A stretch of 64,000 bases of DNA from Gp1-AA133 sp964641665 (GCA_964641665.1 CAZXKO010000117.1:20812-84811), one strand, 5' to 3'. Positions 35,316-45,189 are shown, numbered from the stretch's first letter. Program-made: numbers and translations. The notes: a model not told the origin generated them from the letters alone.

Positions 35316-36641
35316 ATGAGCACCCAACACCATACGCCTCCGGAAGCGCTCCCCGCAGGAACTCGACCTGAGATTCACGGGCAGGTGGACCGAATTCTCC
35401 AGAGTCCGCCCTTTCGGACCAGCCGTCAGTGCCAGGATCTGTTTCGCTACGTTGTGGAACACAGTCTCAATGGATATGACGACTCGCTTCGCGAACGCGT
35501 GATTGGGGTTGAAGTGTTCGGACGCGCTCCTGACTACGATACGGCTGAAGATCCCGTGGTTCGCTTGCGTGCTGCCGACGTCAGAAAACGACTAGCCCAA
35601 TACTATCAGGCGCGACACAACGAGCCCGGCCACTGGAAGATTGAAATTCCTACTGGATCGTATAAGGCGCAGTTCCATCCTGTCGAGGCTCCTTCCTCGG
35701 AAGGTTCCGCCACTGCCAGTGAAGTACTTCCGCAAAGAGTACTGCTTGCTGAAAGCCGGGTAGACGTCGCGGGTTCGAATGCGCGGCTTGATAAACAAAA
35801 ACGGCTTGCGCTGCTGATATTGCTGGCTGGAGTCGTTGCAACCCTGTTCGCCACCCTAGCTTTGACGCGTAAAGGACCTCCAGTCGAAAGTGCACTCGAT
35901 CAGTTCTGGAAACCGATACTACGAAACAAAGGTCCGGTACTGCTCTGCACCGGCAGCAATCGCGTTTATCGCTTGTCGGAACAAGCCCGTTATCGCTATC
36001 GAAAAAGCCACCCGCGTTCGGAAGACGACACTCCGAACTTTGAAAGCCTTGTCCCGAGAGAAGATCTCAAGAAGTTCACAGGTGATGATTTCGTTCCTGT
36101 GAAGAACACATACTTGACCATCGGTGATGCTTCAGCGACTGCTGAGATCTCCTCGCTATTTACCTCACACGAGCGTGCCTACGACCTCCGCTTCGGTAGC
36201 GATCTCTCCTTCGGGGACTTGCGACAAGGTTCGGCCGTGCTGATCGGTGCATTTAACAACAGCTGGACCCTCCAGATGACGGACAATCTGCGGTTTGTTT
36301 TTGAGGACGGCGATACACCGCAGATGCACCTTAAGGACAGAACCGACACGTCGCGGATGTGGTGGCCTAAGTTTTCCGAGGGGAAGTTTAGTGATGACTA
36401 TGCGATTGTTTCCCGCATTCTTGACGTTAAGACTGGAAGCGCTCTTGTAACAATTGCGGGACTCGGTCATTTTGGGACTCACGCCGCAGGCGACTTCGTC
36501 ACAAATCCACAAATGATCGCCGACCTTGTAAGGCAGTTGCCGAGAGATTGGAGTAGTAAGAACATGCAGATCGTGCTTCATACCGATGTTGTGAACGACA
36601 TCGCGGCTCCGCCCACGATTGTCGCGTCTTATTCTTGGTAG
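35316..36641 (+). CDS. membrane-anchored regulator, ToxR-like layout
   Basis: A 441-residue protein. Residues about 17-122 match the N-terminal domain of the malectin regulator at 16668 (FRTSRQCQDLFRYVVEHSL, ERVIGVEVFGRAPDYDTAEDPVVR, VRKRLAQYYQ, IEIPTGSYKAQFHPV). One membrane helix follows at about 164-184 (LALLILLAGVVATLFATLAL). The periplasmic part, about 190-441, has no domain I recognise and no malectin signature. It is divergent from the receptor operon, the usual position of a local regulator. DNA binding by the shared domain is inferred, not shown. Start ATG 35316. Confidence 0.65.
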   Translation: MSTQHHTPPEALPAGTRPEIHGQVDRILQSPPFRTSRQCQDLFRYVVEHSLNGYDDSLRERVIGVEVFGRAPDYDTAEDPVVRLRAADVRKRLAQYYQARHNEPGHWKIEIPTGSYKAQFHPVEAPSSEGSATASEVLPQRVLLAESRVDVAGSNARLDKQKRLALLILLAGVVATLFATLALTRKGPPVESALDQFWKPILRNKGPVLLCTGSNRVYRLSEQARYRYRKSHPRSEDDTPNFESLVPREDLKKFTGDDFVPVKNTYLTIGDASATAEISSLFTSHERAYDLRFGSDLSFGDLRQGSAVLIGAFNNSWTLQMTDNLRFVFEDGDTPQMHLKDRTDTSRMWWPKFSEGKFSDDYAIVSRILDVKTGSALVTIAGLGHFGTHAAGDFVTNPQMIADLVRQLPRDWSSKNMQIVLHTDVVNDIAAPPTIVASYSW

Positions 36642-36780
36642 CCAATCGGTGAAGTACCTTCCTCTTGCCTGACCGTCGTTCTCGGTCCCTCGCTCAAATC
36701 ATTGGGCTTGCTTCAAATCGAAAGAAACCTGCTTCAAAGCTCTGCCTAGTCTTCAGAGAGACCCCCTCGATCCTCGCTGG

Positions 36781-37296
36781 TTAAGGCTTGCTCCCCATGC
36801 GGCGATCAGGCGACAGGCCGGTAGAGCTTCGAAGCAACAGATTTGTCTTGATGGTGTACGCCTGATGCGATGAACCATTGCTTGGAGACTGAGCCGACTG
36901 GAGCAACGCTCTAAACGCCGTCTCGGCGATCACGGTCTGTGAAATCTCCACCGCGGTTAACGCCGGAATCGTGAATTGTGCCATGCGAATGTCCTCGAAC
37001 CCTATGACCGACAGGTCGCGTGGAACATCTACGGATAGGTCGAAAGCTTGGCGCATCACGCCGATTGCAGTCAGATCATTCGAACAAATCACCGCCGATG
37101 GGCGATCTGGCAGGGCGCCCAGAGCAGACATCGCTTTCATGCCGCCTTCCATCGTGTGATCTCCTGCGAAAAGCAATTCCGGAATGGTTCGCAAACCAAT
37201 TTCCGTCATGCACTCCTGAAACGCAGCTCTTCGCATGGCCGCGGTTCTCTGATGTATAGGTCCACTGTTCTTATGCGTTCCCTTCTTGTCGGCATC
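36781..37296 (-). pseudogene. LacI-family regulator, 5'-truncated
   Basis: Only the second half of the sugar-binding core remains: NSGPIHQRTAAMRRAAFQECM, SAVICSNDLTAIGVMRQAFDL, RDLSVIGFEDIRMAQFTIPALT. The reading frame continues upstream of the first ATG (37236) as degenerate LacI-like sequence and meets a TAG just beyond 37300. The DNA-binding domain and first lobe are gone, so it cannot regulate. It once may have controlled the adjacent GH9 gene, from which it diverges. Confidence 0.75.
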
Positions 37297-37410
37297 ACGC
37301 TGATCGTTTAGCTATCCCGCTCAGAAATCCTCGCGCCTGGGGAACAATGGCGCCCAGACGATGTGCATGTCATATCATGTTGGGGCAAAGGAGCAGTATT
37401 AATCCCTATC

Positions 37411-40083
37411 ATGTTCACGCAAATCAGAGTTTGCCTCCTGTTGGCCCTGATCTCGGCCCCAGGCCTGTCCGGCGCCGATTTTGCCATGAAGGTGACCGAC
37501 AAGAATTACCTCGATACTCAAGGTTTCAGCGTTTTTCTTTACGACAGCACGTACCATCCCGTGTTTGTGGACCAAAAGAACACGGCCATGGAGATGATTC
37601 TCCATGGCCAGCGCATCGCCACCAACGGTGATGTGCGCCTGATGCCAACGCCGGAGCAGTGGGACCTGGTAGCAACCCTCAAAGATCGCCATGCCGATAA
37701 GGCAAACAACCAGCTCACCGCCGACCTCGCTTTCCCGGCGTTCGACTTCAGTTACACCCTGGAAGTCGCAGCGGAACCAGGCGGCGTGAAGGTCAGCATC
37801 AACCTCGACAAGCCACTACCGCAGAAACTGACAGGACGGGCGGGTTTTAATTTGGAGTTCCTGCCCTCGATCTACATGGGCAAGGCTTACCTGGTGGACG
37901 GAAGCAAAGCCGGCATCTTCCCGCGTACGCCGAACGATCCGATGACAAAGGTTTTGCCCCTGCCTGATGAACCGAAAAAGGCGTACTACCTGGAGGACTG
38001 GGATAAGGCCAAGGGATACACTCAGCCGCTGCCGTTCGCCGAGGGCAAGAGCATCACCCTGGGGGTCGACGACGCGCTGGCCCGGGTCAACGTTAAGTCG
38101 GATACGGCAGACCTCATGCTGTTCGATGGACGCGACCGCGCGCCAAATGGCTGGTTCGTGTTGCGTTCGCTGATCCCTTCAGACAAAACGATCGCCGCCA
38201 TCGTCTGGCACATCAGGCCCGACGTGATCCCGAACTGGACGAGGCCGCCAGTGATCGCGCACAGCCAGGTCGGCTATGCGCCGGGCTTCTCGAAGGTGGC
38301 GGTGCTCGAACTGGACCCGAAGTACGACGCCCCGAAGACGGCCAGAGTGCTGCGCCTGATGGTGGACGGATCTTACAAGCAGGTATTCGAAGGCTCGATC
38401 ACGCCTTCGACACCGTGGCTGCGCTACGTCTATTCGAAATTCGACTTCACCCCCGTGAACGACCCCGGACTTTATGTCATCGAGTACGCAGACCAGCGTA
38501 CGGCGCCCTTCCCCATCTCACGGGATGCTTACGCCAACATCTGGCAGGACAGCCTCGACCATCACCTTGCGGCGCAGATGGACCACGTTTCCGTTCGCGA
38601 AGGCTACCGAATGTGGCATGGCGCCTCGCATTTGGATGATGGCCGTATGGCACCAGTGGTTGGGGAGCAATTCGACGGCTGGAACCAGGCCACAGCAACG
38701 GACGGAAAGTACAAAGGCGGCGATCACATCCCTGGGATGAACGTGGGCGGCTGGTACGATGCCGGCGACTTCGACCTGGAGGAACCTGCGCAGCTGAGCG
38801 TGATTCAGAGCCTCGCTCTGGCGTACCGCGAATTCAATCTCAAGTACGACGAGCTTACGGTGGATGAAGCTAACCGTCAGGTTGAGATGCACCGTCCCGA
38901 TGGCGTTCCGGATACGGTGCAGCAAGTCAAGCACGGCGCACTGCTCATCCTGGCGCAGTTCCACAACATCGGCCACGCCATACGCGGCACCCACGAGCCG
39001 GATCTGCGCCAGTACACACAGGTGGGCGACGGAGCGTCGAAAACTGACGGCCGCATTTACGACCCGAGGCTCGGGCCCAACGAAACCAAGGGAGATTACT
39101 CGGGCAAGCCGGACGATCGTTGGATCTTTACTGCGAACAATCCTTTTTTTCAGTGGAATGCCATTGCGGCGCTGGCTGCGGCAGCCGATACGCTGAAAGG
39201 CTGGGACGACGCGTTAGCGAAAGACTGTCTCGAGACCGCGATCAAAGCATGGAACGAGGAGAAGGCTCACCCAACGCAGAATCCGGCGGGCGGCGGCTTG
39301 GGCGGGGCGGCTCCGGCAGGTGCGCCCGGAGGTGGCGTGCTGGCTGCGTCTCAGGGTTTGGTCTCTGGTGCTCCCACAAACTCTGGCCCACCTAGCGCAC
39401 CGGCAACTCCGCCGGCCGGCTTCGGCCGTGGCCGATTTGGCGTGGGACTGGACTGGCCCGCGGCTCTGGAATTGACCATCGCCACCAATGGTGCCGAGCC
39501 ATACAAGTCCCGTCTGAAGGAATTACTCCCTCAGGTGATCACCCCTCAGCAAATGGACCTCCACGGTTGGACAGCAATCCGGGCATTGCCTTACCTGGAC
39601 GCCAGCGCGAAAGATCAAATGCGTGAAGCGGTGAAGACATACATCGCGGGTCTGGACAAGCGGCTGGACGAGACCCCGTTCGGCGTGCCCCCGAGCCTGG
39701 GCACCTGGGGCGGATCGGGCGCCGTGGTGGACATGGCCATCCGAATGTATTTCCTGCACAAGGCGTTTCCGGATCTCGTGAGCCCCGAATACACACTTCG
39801 CGCCGTCAACTACATTCTCGGCACGCACCCGGCATCCAGCACTTCGTATGTAGCTGGAGTCGGTACAGTCTCGAAGACGATGACGTACAGCAACAACCGC
39901 GCCGACAATGCTTACATCCCGGGTGCCGTGATTCCCGGATACATCATCATCAAGCCTGATTTTCCGGAGTGCATCGACGACTTCGGATTCCTCTGGTTTG
40001 AGGATGAAGCCGTCGTGGCCGGGTCGGCAAGCTGGGTGGTGGCCGGCAACGCTGCGGACGCAATCATTAAGGAATCGAAGTAG
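37411..40083 (+). CDS. secreted GH9 endoglucanase-like enzyme with N-terminal Ig domain
   Basis: An 890-residue exported enzyme (signal peptide ISAPGLSG). N-terminal beta-sandwich regions (about 20-290) precede a CelD_N-type Ig domain (PPVIAHSQVGYAPGFSKVAVLEL). The (alpha/alpha)6 barrel carries the catalytic base pair D450/D453 in GGWYDAGDFD and an acid near E866 in WFEDEAVVAG. The usual Asn before the acid Glu is Asp here. A Gly/Ala/Pro-rich insert of about 50 residues (about 615-670) interrupts the barrel. It would cut beta-1,4-glucan backbones such as xyloglucan, mixed-linkage glucan or cellulose. ATG 37411 starts the signal peptide, with AAGGAG upstream; an in-frame ATG at 37363 is the alternative. 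Confidence 0.88.
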   Translation: MFTQIRVCLLLALISAPGLSGADFAMKVTDKNYLDTQGFSVFLYDSTYHPVFVDQKNTAMEMILHGQRIATNGDVRLMPTPEQWDLVATLKDRHADKANNQLTADLAFPAFDFSYTLEVAAEPGGVKVSINLDKPLPQKLTGRAGFNLEFLPSIYMGKAYLVDGSKAGIFPRTPNDPMTKVLPLPDEPKKAYYLEDWDKAKGYTQPLPFAEGKSITLGVDDALARVNVKSDTADLMLFDGRDRAPNGWFVLRSLIPSDKTIAAIVWHIRPDVIPNWTRPPVIAHSQVGYAPGFSKVAVLELDPKYDAPKTARVLRLMVDGSYKQVFEGSITPSTPWLRYVYSKFDFTPVNDPGLYVIEYADQRTAPFPISRDAYANIWQDSLDHHLAAQMDHVSVREGYRMWHGASHLDDGRMAPVVGEQFDGWNQATATDGKYKGGDHIPGMNVGGWYDAGDFDLEEPAQLSVIQSLALAYREFNLKYDELTVDEANRQVEMHRPDGVPDTVQQVKHGALLILAQFHNIGHAIRGTHEPDLRQYTQVGDGASKTDGRIYDPRLGPNETKGDYSGKPDDRWIFTANNPFFQWNAIAALAAAADTLKGWDDALAKDCLETAIKAWNEEKAHPTQNPAGGGLGGAAPAGAPGGGVLAASQGLVSGAPTNSGPPSAPATPPAGFGRGRFGVGLDWPAALELTIATNGAEPYKSRLKELLPQVITPQQMDLHGWTAIRALPYLDASAKDQMREAVKTYIAGLDKRLDETPFGVPPSLGTWGGSGAVVDMAIRMYFLHKAFPDLVSPEYTLRAVNYILGTHPASSTSYVAGVGTVSKTMTYSNNRADNAYIPGAVIPGYIIIKPDFPECIDDFGFLWFEDEAVVAGSASWVVAGNAADAIIKESK

Positions 40084-40749
40084 ACCCAGCACTAAAAGCG
40101 TCCAGCGGTGCCGAGCGTTTCTTTCTTGGGAAGAATTGATTGCGGCGCAGCTTTCATCGCATTTACGAGAATGCCGTCATGAAGGACGGCGGATCCTGGC
40201 GCATATACGCGCAAGTTGTACGACTTGCTGCATGCGCAGGCGTGCGACTTGATTCCCCGACCAGTTCCATAACGACGCCTCATTTGTTGGGGCAATTTTT
40301 CAAACGGACCACCGTTGGGCGGGTGTGCAGCTGCCAGCGCTGTTGCCGCAGCTTTTTCTCCGCCGATTCAGACGCGACACGCATTAAGGTCGAATTTGCC
40401 CAAAATACCAGCGCACCCGCGGGCATTAACCTTTCCCGATACATCATTATTAATTCCCATGACGAGGTCCCGCGATCTATTGTTTTTGGGGCTGATCTTC
40501 AGCATGAATCCTCCCGGAGGAGCGCCAAATGCGCCGTTCGCCTCATTCTTTTCCAGCAGGAGCGGGGCAGGGCCGCCTTTACGAGCGGACGGCCTAGCTT
40601 GAGTTAACTGTCCCTGGCACACACACACGGCCATGAGCATTGTTGCGATTGGTCCGAGTTTGAGTGGATTCATGCTGCACCTTGTCGCACTTGGGGCCCA
40701 GACTCTTCCCCACACTGGGCCCCCGCGAAGACCCGTGGCCAACGTTGTC
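40084..40749. other. gene-poor stretch with one possible cupin scrap
   Basis: 667 bases between the GH9 stop and the end of the secreted propeller-like gene. Apart from the possible cupin remnant at 40368-40673, I see no credible coding region; base composition and frames look degenerate. It probably contains the GH9 terminator, but no strong hairpin stands out. Confidence 0.35.
40368..40673 (-). pseudogene. possible remnant of a secreted cupin protein
   Basis: The minus strand encodes a hydrophobic start (MNPLKLGPIATMLMAVCVCQG) and then PLLLEKNEA, GGFMLKISPKNNRSRDLVMG. This resembles the first part of secreted cupins seen in Acidobacteriota (EKNEG.. FMLKVSPKNNGS). The metal-binding cupin motifs that should follow are absent. 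The match is short and may be chance. Confidence 0.3.
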
Positions 40750-41670
40750 CTAGCGGACTGGGGCGGCTCCGAAAATCGGCCCGAGACTCGGGTCAAGGTC
40801 GGCGACTTTGTGCGTCTTACCCGTCTTCAAATTGAGCGTGGCCAACTCGGCGTGCGCAATGGGGACCCCGAAAGTGAAATTGAAGCCGTCGCTCACGGCC
40901 CTGAAGGCATAGAACTTCCCGTTGACCGCCACGATGGCGCTGAGGTGCCAGTCGGTGTTTGCGACGAAGGTTGCGGCTCCACTGCGGGGATCGATCTGCC
41001 ACAAATACGGAGACATGTATTCGTGGACCGGGGTCGGTGGAGTCTGGTTGGGATCGATGTCGAATGAGTCGAAGGTTGCATAAAGCTTTCCGTCGAGCCC
41101 GTAGAGGCCCTCGTCGCAGAGATTGAATGTGCCGTCGCTATTGAACGTGAGAGGAACGTTGGGATCAGGTCTCAAACCGGTCGTTCCGCCGCTGTGTCCG
41201 ACAGGAGTCGCGGCGCTGGTCGCAAAATCCACGGCATAGAGATTGTTGCTGAAGTCGGTCACGTAGAGATCTCCACGGACCTTGGCAAGATCGAAGGCGT
41301 TAAATCCCAGTGGTTGGCCGTTGTAGGTGATTGCGCGGAGGAGCGTTTCATCGCCTGTGGCGGTATCGATCTCGACCAGATAGCCGGCATTGGCACCGGT
41401 CGTTACCAGGCTGAGGAGTGACCCATTCCACCACACAAGGTTTGACATGCCGTCCGGCGTGGGGCTGCCAATGGGAGTGAATTGGCCGTTAGCAAGGTCA
41501 ACCGTGCCAAACTGCTGGCTTAGGGTAACGACGTAAACAAAAGGTGCGGCACTGGCAGATGTGAGAAGCAAGCCGCACACAAAGAACACGACCAGCGACA
41601 ATCGAGCGAATCTGGCCACTGGACGACCATAACCTGCCCGTTGCACCCACCTCAAGATTTTGGACTTCAT
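40750..41670 (-). CDS. secreted propeller-like protein of unknown function
   Basis: A 306-residue protein with a long signal peptide (about 1-42, ending ASAAPF). Short repeated beta-rich units follow, of the kind YLVEIDTATGDETLLRAI, NNLYAVDFATSAATPVG and LWQIDPRSGAATFVA, spaced as in a six- or seven-bladed propeller of the YncE/quinoprotein sort. No catalytic residues or sorting tail are apparent. The gene sits at the right part of the island between GH9 and a kinase remnant, transcribed toward GH9. I do not recognise a specific family. Confidence 0.65.
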   Translation of the reverse strand: MKSKILRWVQRAGYGRPVARFARLSLVVFFVCGLLLTSASAAPFVYVVTLSQQFGTVDLANGQFTPIGSPTPDGMSNLVWWNGSLLSLVTTGANAGYLVEIDTATGDETLLRAITYNGQPLGFNAFDLAKVRGDLYVTDFSNNLYAVDFATSAATPVGHSGGTTGLRPDPNVPLTFNSDGTFNLCDEGLYGLDGKLYATFDSFDIDPNQTPPTPVHEYMSPYLWQIDPRSGAATFVANTDWHLSAIVAVNGKFYAFRAVSDGFNFTFGVPIAHAELATLNLKTGKTHKVADLDPSLGPIFGAAPVR

Positions 41671-41796
41671 AACTCCTCCTTATTTACATTATTTACATTG
41701 CGCAATTACGCGCTAATCGGTTTTGGATTTCTGTACGCGTTTGAGCAGGGAGTTCAGGCACATCAAGTGCGTGCCATCTGGGGCCTGCGAATGGGG

Positions 41797-43570
41797 ACAC
41801 TGCGGCAAGGCTTATCGGTGCAGCTTGAGCAGTCGCCCTTCCTTCGTTTGGCTTCCGATGAACGGATTCACGAAACGCTCCGGCTGATGGGCCAACCGAC
41901 CGATGCGCATTTAACCCCTGAAATGGCTCGGGAAGTTTGCGAGCGAACCGGAAGCGCCGCAGTGTTGAACGGTTCCATTGCAACCCTCGGAAGCCAGTAC
42001 GTCTTGGGAGCCAAAGCTGTCAATTGTCACAATGGCGAAGTTCTTGACGAGGAGCAAGTGCAGGCAAGTCGCAAGGAAGAAGTTTTGAATGCCCTGGACC
42101 AGGTCGCAAGGAGGTTCAGGAGCCGCGTTGGGGAGTCGCTCGCAAGTGTGGGGCAACACGATACGCCGCTAGCGCAGGCTACGACTCCATCTTTGGATGC
42201 GCTGAAGGCTTACAGCAGGGGCCTGGCAGTTAGTAGATTCCAATCCTCAAGCTGCTATCCCATTTTTCACACAAGCCGTCGAAATCGATCCCCAATTCGC
42301 CATTGCACATGCCGCGCTGGGGCTCATGTATGGTCACACAGGCGAATCTGCTCTTGCGTCCGCGCACACCAGCAAGGCGTACGAATTGCGCGATCGTGTC
42401 AGCGAGCAGGAGAAGCTTTTCATCACCGCCTATTATGCGGGGCGGACGACCGGAAACCAGGAAAAGGCGCAACAAATTTGCCAAGCGTGGTCACGATCCT
42501 ATCCCCGCGACACGACTCCACACGATTTCTTGGCCGGCTTCACTTATACCGGCTTAGGCAAATTTGAGAGGGCTGTGGAAGAGGCCCAGAAATCCATCGA
42601 GCTCGATCCTGATGCCCCCATTGGATATCTCAACCTCGCTTCCGACTACATCTACCTTGACCGTTTGGGGGATGCCAAGGTGGCCCTTAAGAGGGCCGCG
42701 GACCGTAAACTGGAAATGCCGGACTTCCTCGTTTTGAGATACGACTTGGCGTTCTTAAAGTCCGACGATTCAGTGATGGCACGTGAAGTGTCCTTGAGTC
42801 AACGTAACTCGGAAGCGGAAGATTGGCTCTCACATCACGAGTCATTTGTGCTGGCTTACAGCGGCCGACTACGTGACGCGCGGAACATGTCGTTGCAGGC
42901 GGCAGAGTTGGCGCAGCAGGCTGGACATGGCGAACGAGCCGCTCTGTTCGAAATCGGAGCAGCGCTGCGGGAAGCATTTTTCGGCAATCCCACTATCGCC
43001 ACGCAGCGAGCGTCGTCAGCACTTGCACTCGCGAAAGACCGCGAAGTAGAGTACGGCGCTGCCTTGGCTCTGGCTCTCGCGGGTAGTTCTTCGCGGGCGC
43101 AAACTCTGGCCGACGACTTGGAGAAGAATTTCCCGGAAGACACTTCCGTCAGGTTTAGCTACCTGCCCGTGCTTCGTGCGATTCTTGCGCTAAATCGTCA
43201 GCAGCCTTCAAAAGCGATCGAAGTGCTGGAAAGCGCCGCTCCGTATGAACTAGGCACGCCACGTAGCAATCTACAAGGATTCTTCGGCGCACTCTATCCA
43301 GTGTACGTGCGCGGCCAGGCTTATCTGAGTGCGCACCAAGGCGCCGAAGCCAGCTCTGAGTTCCAGAAGATTGTCGATCATCGAGGAATCGTGGCTAGCG
43401 ATCCGATTGGAGTTCTGGCGCGCCTGCAACTGGGGAGATCCTACGTCCTATCCGGAGACACAGCAAAGGCAAAATCCTCCTATCAGGATTTCCTCACACT
43501 GTGGAAAGATGCCTATTCTGAAATCCCCATTCTGAAGCAAGCTAAGACGGAATATGCGCAACTCAAGTAG
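41797..43570 (+). pseudogene. TPR half of a Ser/Thr kinase-type protein, truncated and frameshifted
   Basis: Homology to the C-terminal part of Acidobacteriota kinase-TPR proteins starts abruptly at TLRQGLSVQLEQSPFLRL. It continues through CERTGSAAVLNGSIATLGSQYVLGAKAVNC and TTPSLDALKAYSRGL, then changes frame near 42228-42240 and resumes as NPQAAIPFFTQAVEIDPQFAIAHAALG and AYELRDRVSEQEKLFITAYY to the stop at 43570. The kinase domain is missing altogether and no start codon fits. The 3' frame could still be translated from 42326 as a 414-residue TPR protein, but this is probably a relic. Confidence 0.75.
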
Positions 43571-43925
43571 CAACTAGAGGTTTGAGTTTCCGCTTTTGCC
43601 GATCGTGATCGGATGACGGGCAAACGAGAAGTTTCCCCTCGTCTGAGGTCCGGTTCTGCGAAACCTGAACCTGGCGAATGGACCACACCAGCTTTCCTCG
43701 AAACCGCTGTCCGGCCACGAGCAGTTGCCTAAGCACTGACTCAAACACTAGTTGGACTGACTCCTCTTTTGGGTCTTCGTCTAATACAACCCCTCTGCCG
43801 CCGGAAAGCAGCAATCCATTGGACTTTGGATCAATGTGAGTTTCGCCAAATTAAACACCCGCCAAGACTTGGTTAATCCCCACCGGCTTAAGAAAATCCG
43901 TCTGCCGGCGCAAAAAAGGAGCAGC

Positions 43926-45086
43926 ATGCAAAACGGAAGCCTCATGAAATCCAAACGCAGGAATGGACAGACAGTATGGGAATTTCGGTGGCGCGATCGG
44001 ACGAGCGGCAAGGCTGTCTACCGCCGGATCGTCCTCGGTACCACTCAACAGTTCGCGACTGAGCGCGAAGCGCGGGATGCGGTCGCGGGCATCGTTCTTG
44101 AGATTAACGTCAATGATCCTCGTCTTCAGACGGCCAGGCTAACAATATCGCAACTTGCGGAACACTACCGACGTCGAGAGCTAGCTTCTGATAACACCCG
44201 GAAGACCTACTCGACAAAAAAGGGTTATGAAAATTATCTCAGGCGATGGATCGTACCCAAATGGGGCGAATATTCGCTCGACAAGATAAAACCGATCGAG
44301 GTGGAGCTGTGGTTGCGCAAACTTTCCTTGGCCCGTTCCACTTGCGCGAAAATCAAGAACATCATGAGCGTCCTCTTCAACCATGCTCGCCGATATGAAC
44401 TCTTCGACGCCAATCCCATGAATCTTGTTCGCCAAAGTGCCAAACGTCGCCGGATACCGTACATCCTCCATGTTGACCAAATTCGGCGTCTACTAGGCGC
44501 TGTTGGTCCATTGCCGCATATCTTGATTTTTATCGACGCAACCACAGGTCTTCGTCAAAGCGAGCTGTTTGGTCTGCGCTGGAGGGACCTAGACTTCGAC
44601 AGTGGACAAATAAGCGTCGTGCGGTCTGTGGTGAACGGTGTCATCAGCAATTGCAAGACGGAGGCATCGATGAAGCCGATCCCTATGGGTCCTTCCCTAG
44701 CTGAGATACTCAAGAAGTGGAAAAATGAAGCTCGCTATGCTGGTGCGGATGATTGGGTGTTCGCAAGCACACGGACCAAGGGAAAGAGGCCGCTGTGGGG
44801 ACAGAGCATAATGTGCAAGAGAATTCGTCCGGTAGCCAACAAGTTGGGCATTGAAAAACGGATCGGATGGCACACATTCCGGCACTCCTACTCGACCCTC
44901 CTCCGTTCCCTCGGCACAGACATCAAAGTTCAGCAGGATTTGCTGAGGCACTCATCAGCTCGGCTGACGCTGGACACGTACACTCAGTCTGTCACGCCCG
45001 CTAAGCGCGAAGCGCAAAACGCAGTGGCGATGCTTTTGACAGCGCCTGATCAAAGCACCTTCGCTGCACCCGCTGAAACACACTGA
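43926..45086 (+). CDS. tyrosine-recombinase integrase of the island
   Basis: A 386-residue phage-type integrase. It has an N-terminal arm-binding region and a SAM-like core-binding domain (about 75-165, ISQLAEHYRRRELASDNTRKTY). The catalytic domain carries all key residues: Arg in TGLRQSELFGL, Lys in CKTEASMKPIPM, His-x-x-Arg in HTFRHSY, His in LLRHSSARLT and Tyr in TLDTYTQ. ATG 43926 has a strong AAGGAG site nine bases before it; an upstream in-frame GTG at 43836 would add 30 residues. It points at the tRNA-Asp gene 105 bp away, the standard layout for an integrase beside its attachment site. It appears intact, so excision may still be possible. Confidence 0.93.
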   Translation: MQNGSLMKSKRRNGQTVWEFRWRDRTSGKAVYRRIVLGTTQQFATEREARDAVAGIVLEINVNDPRLQTARLTISQLAEHYRRRELASDNTRKTYSTKKGYENYLRRWIVPKWGEYSLDKIKPIEVELWLRKLSLARSTCAKIKNIMSVLFNHARRYELFDANPMNLVRQSAKRRRIPYILHVDQIRRLLGAVGPLPHILIFIDATTGLRQSELFGLRWRDLDFDSGQISVVRSVVNGVISNCKTEASMKPIPMGPSLAEILKKWKNEARYAGADDWVFASTRTKGKRPLWGQSIMCKRIRPVANKLGIEKRIGWHTFRHSYSTLLRSLGTDIKVQQDLLRHSSARLTLDTYTQSVTPAKREAQNAVAMLLTAPDQSTFAAPAETH

Positions 45087-45189
45087 ATTGTTTGGATTTG
45101 TGACCAATTTCGGGCTCGTGCACCGGGAGGGCTTGCACCTTTCTGCACCTGCGAGAAAAAGGCCATCGATCAACAACCTCTTTAGAATG

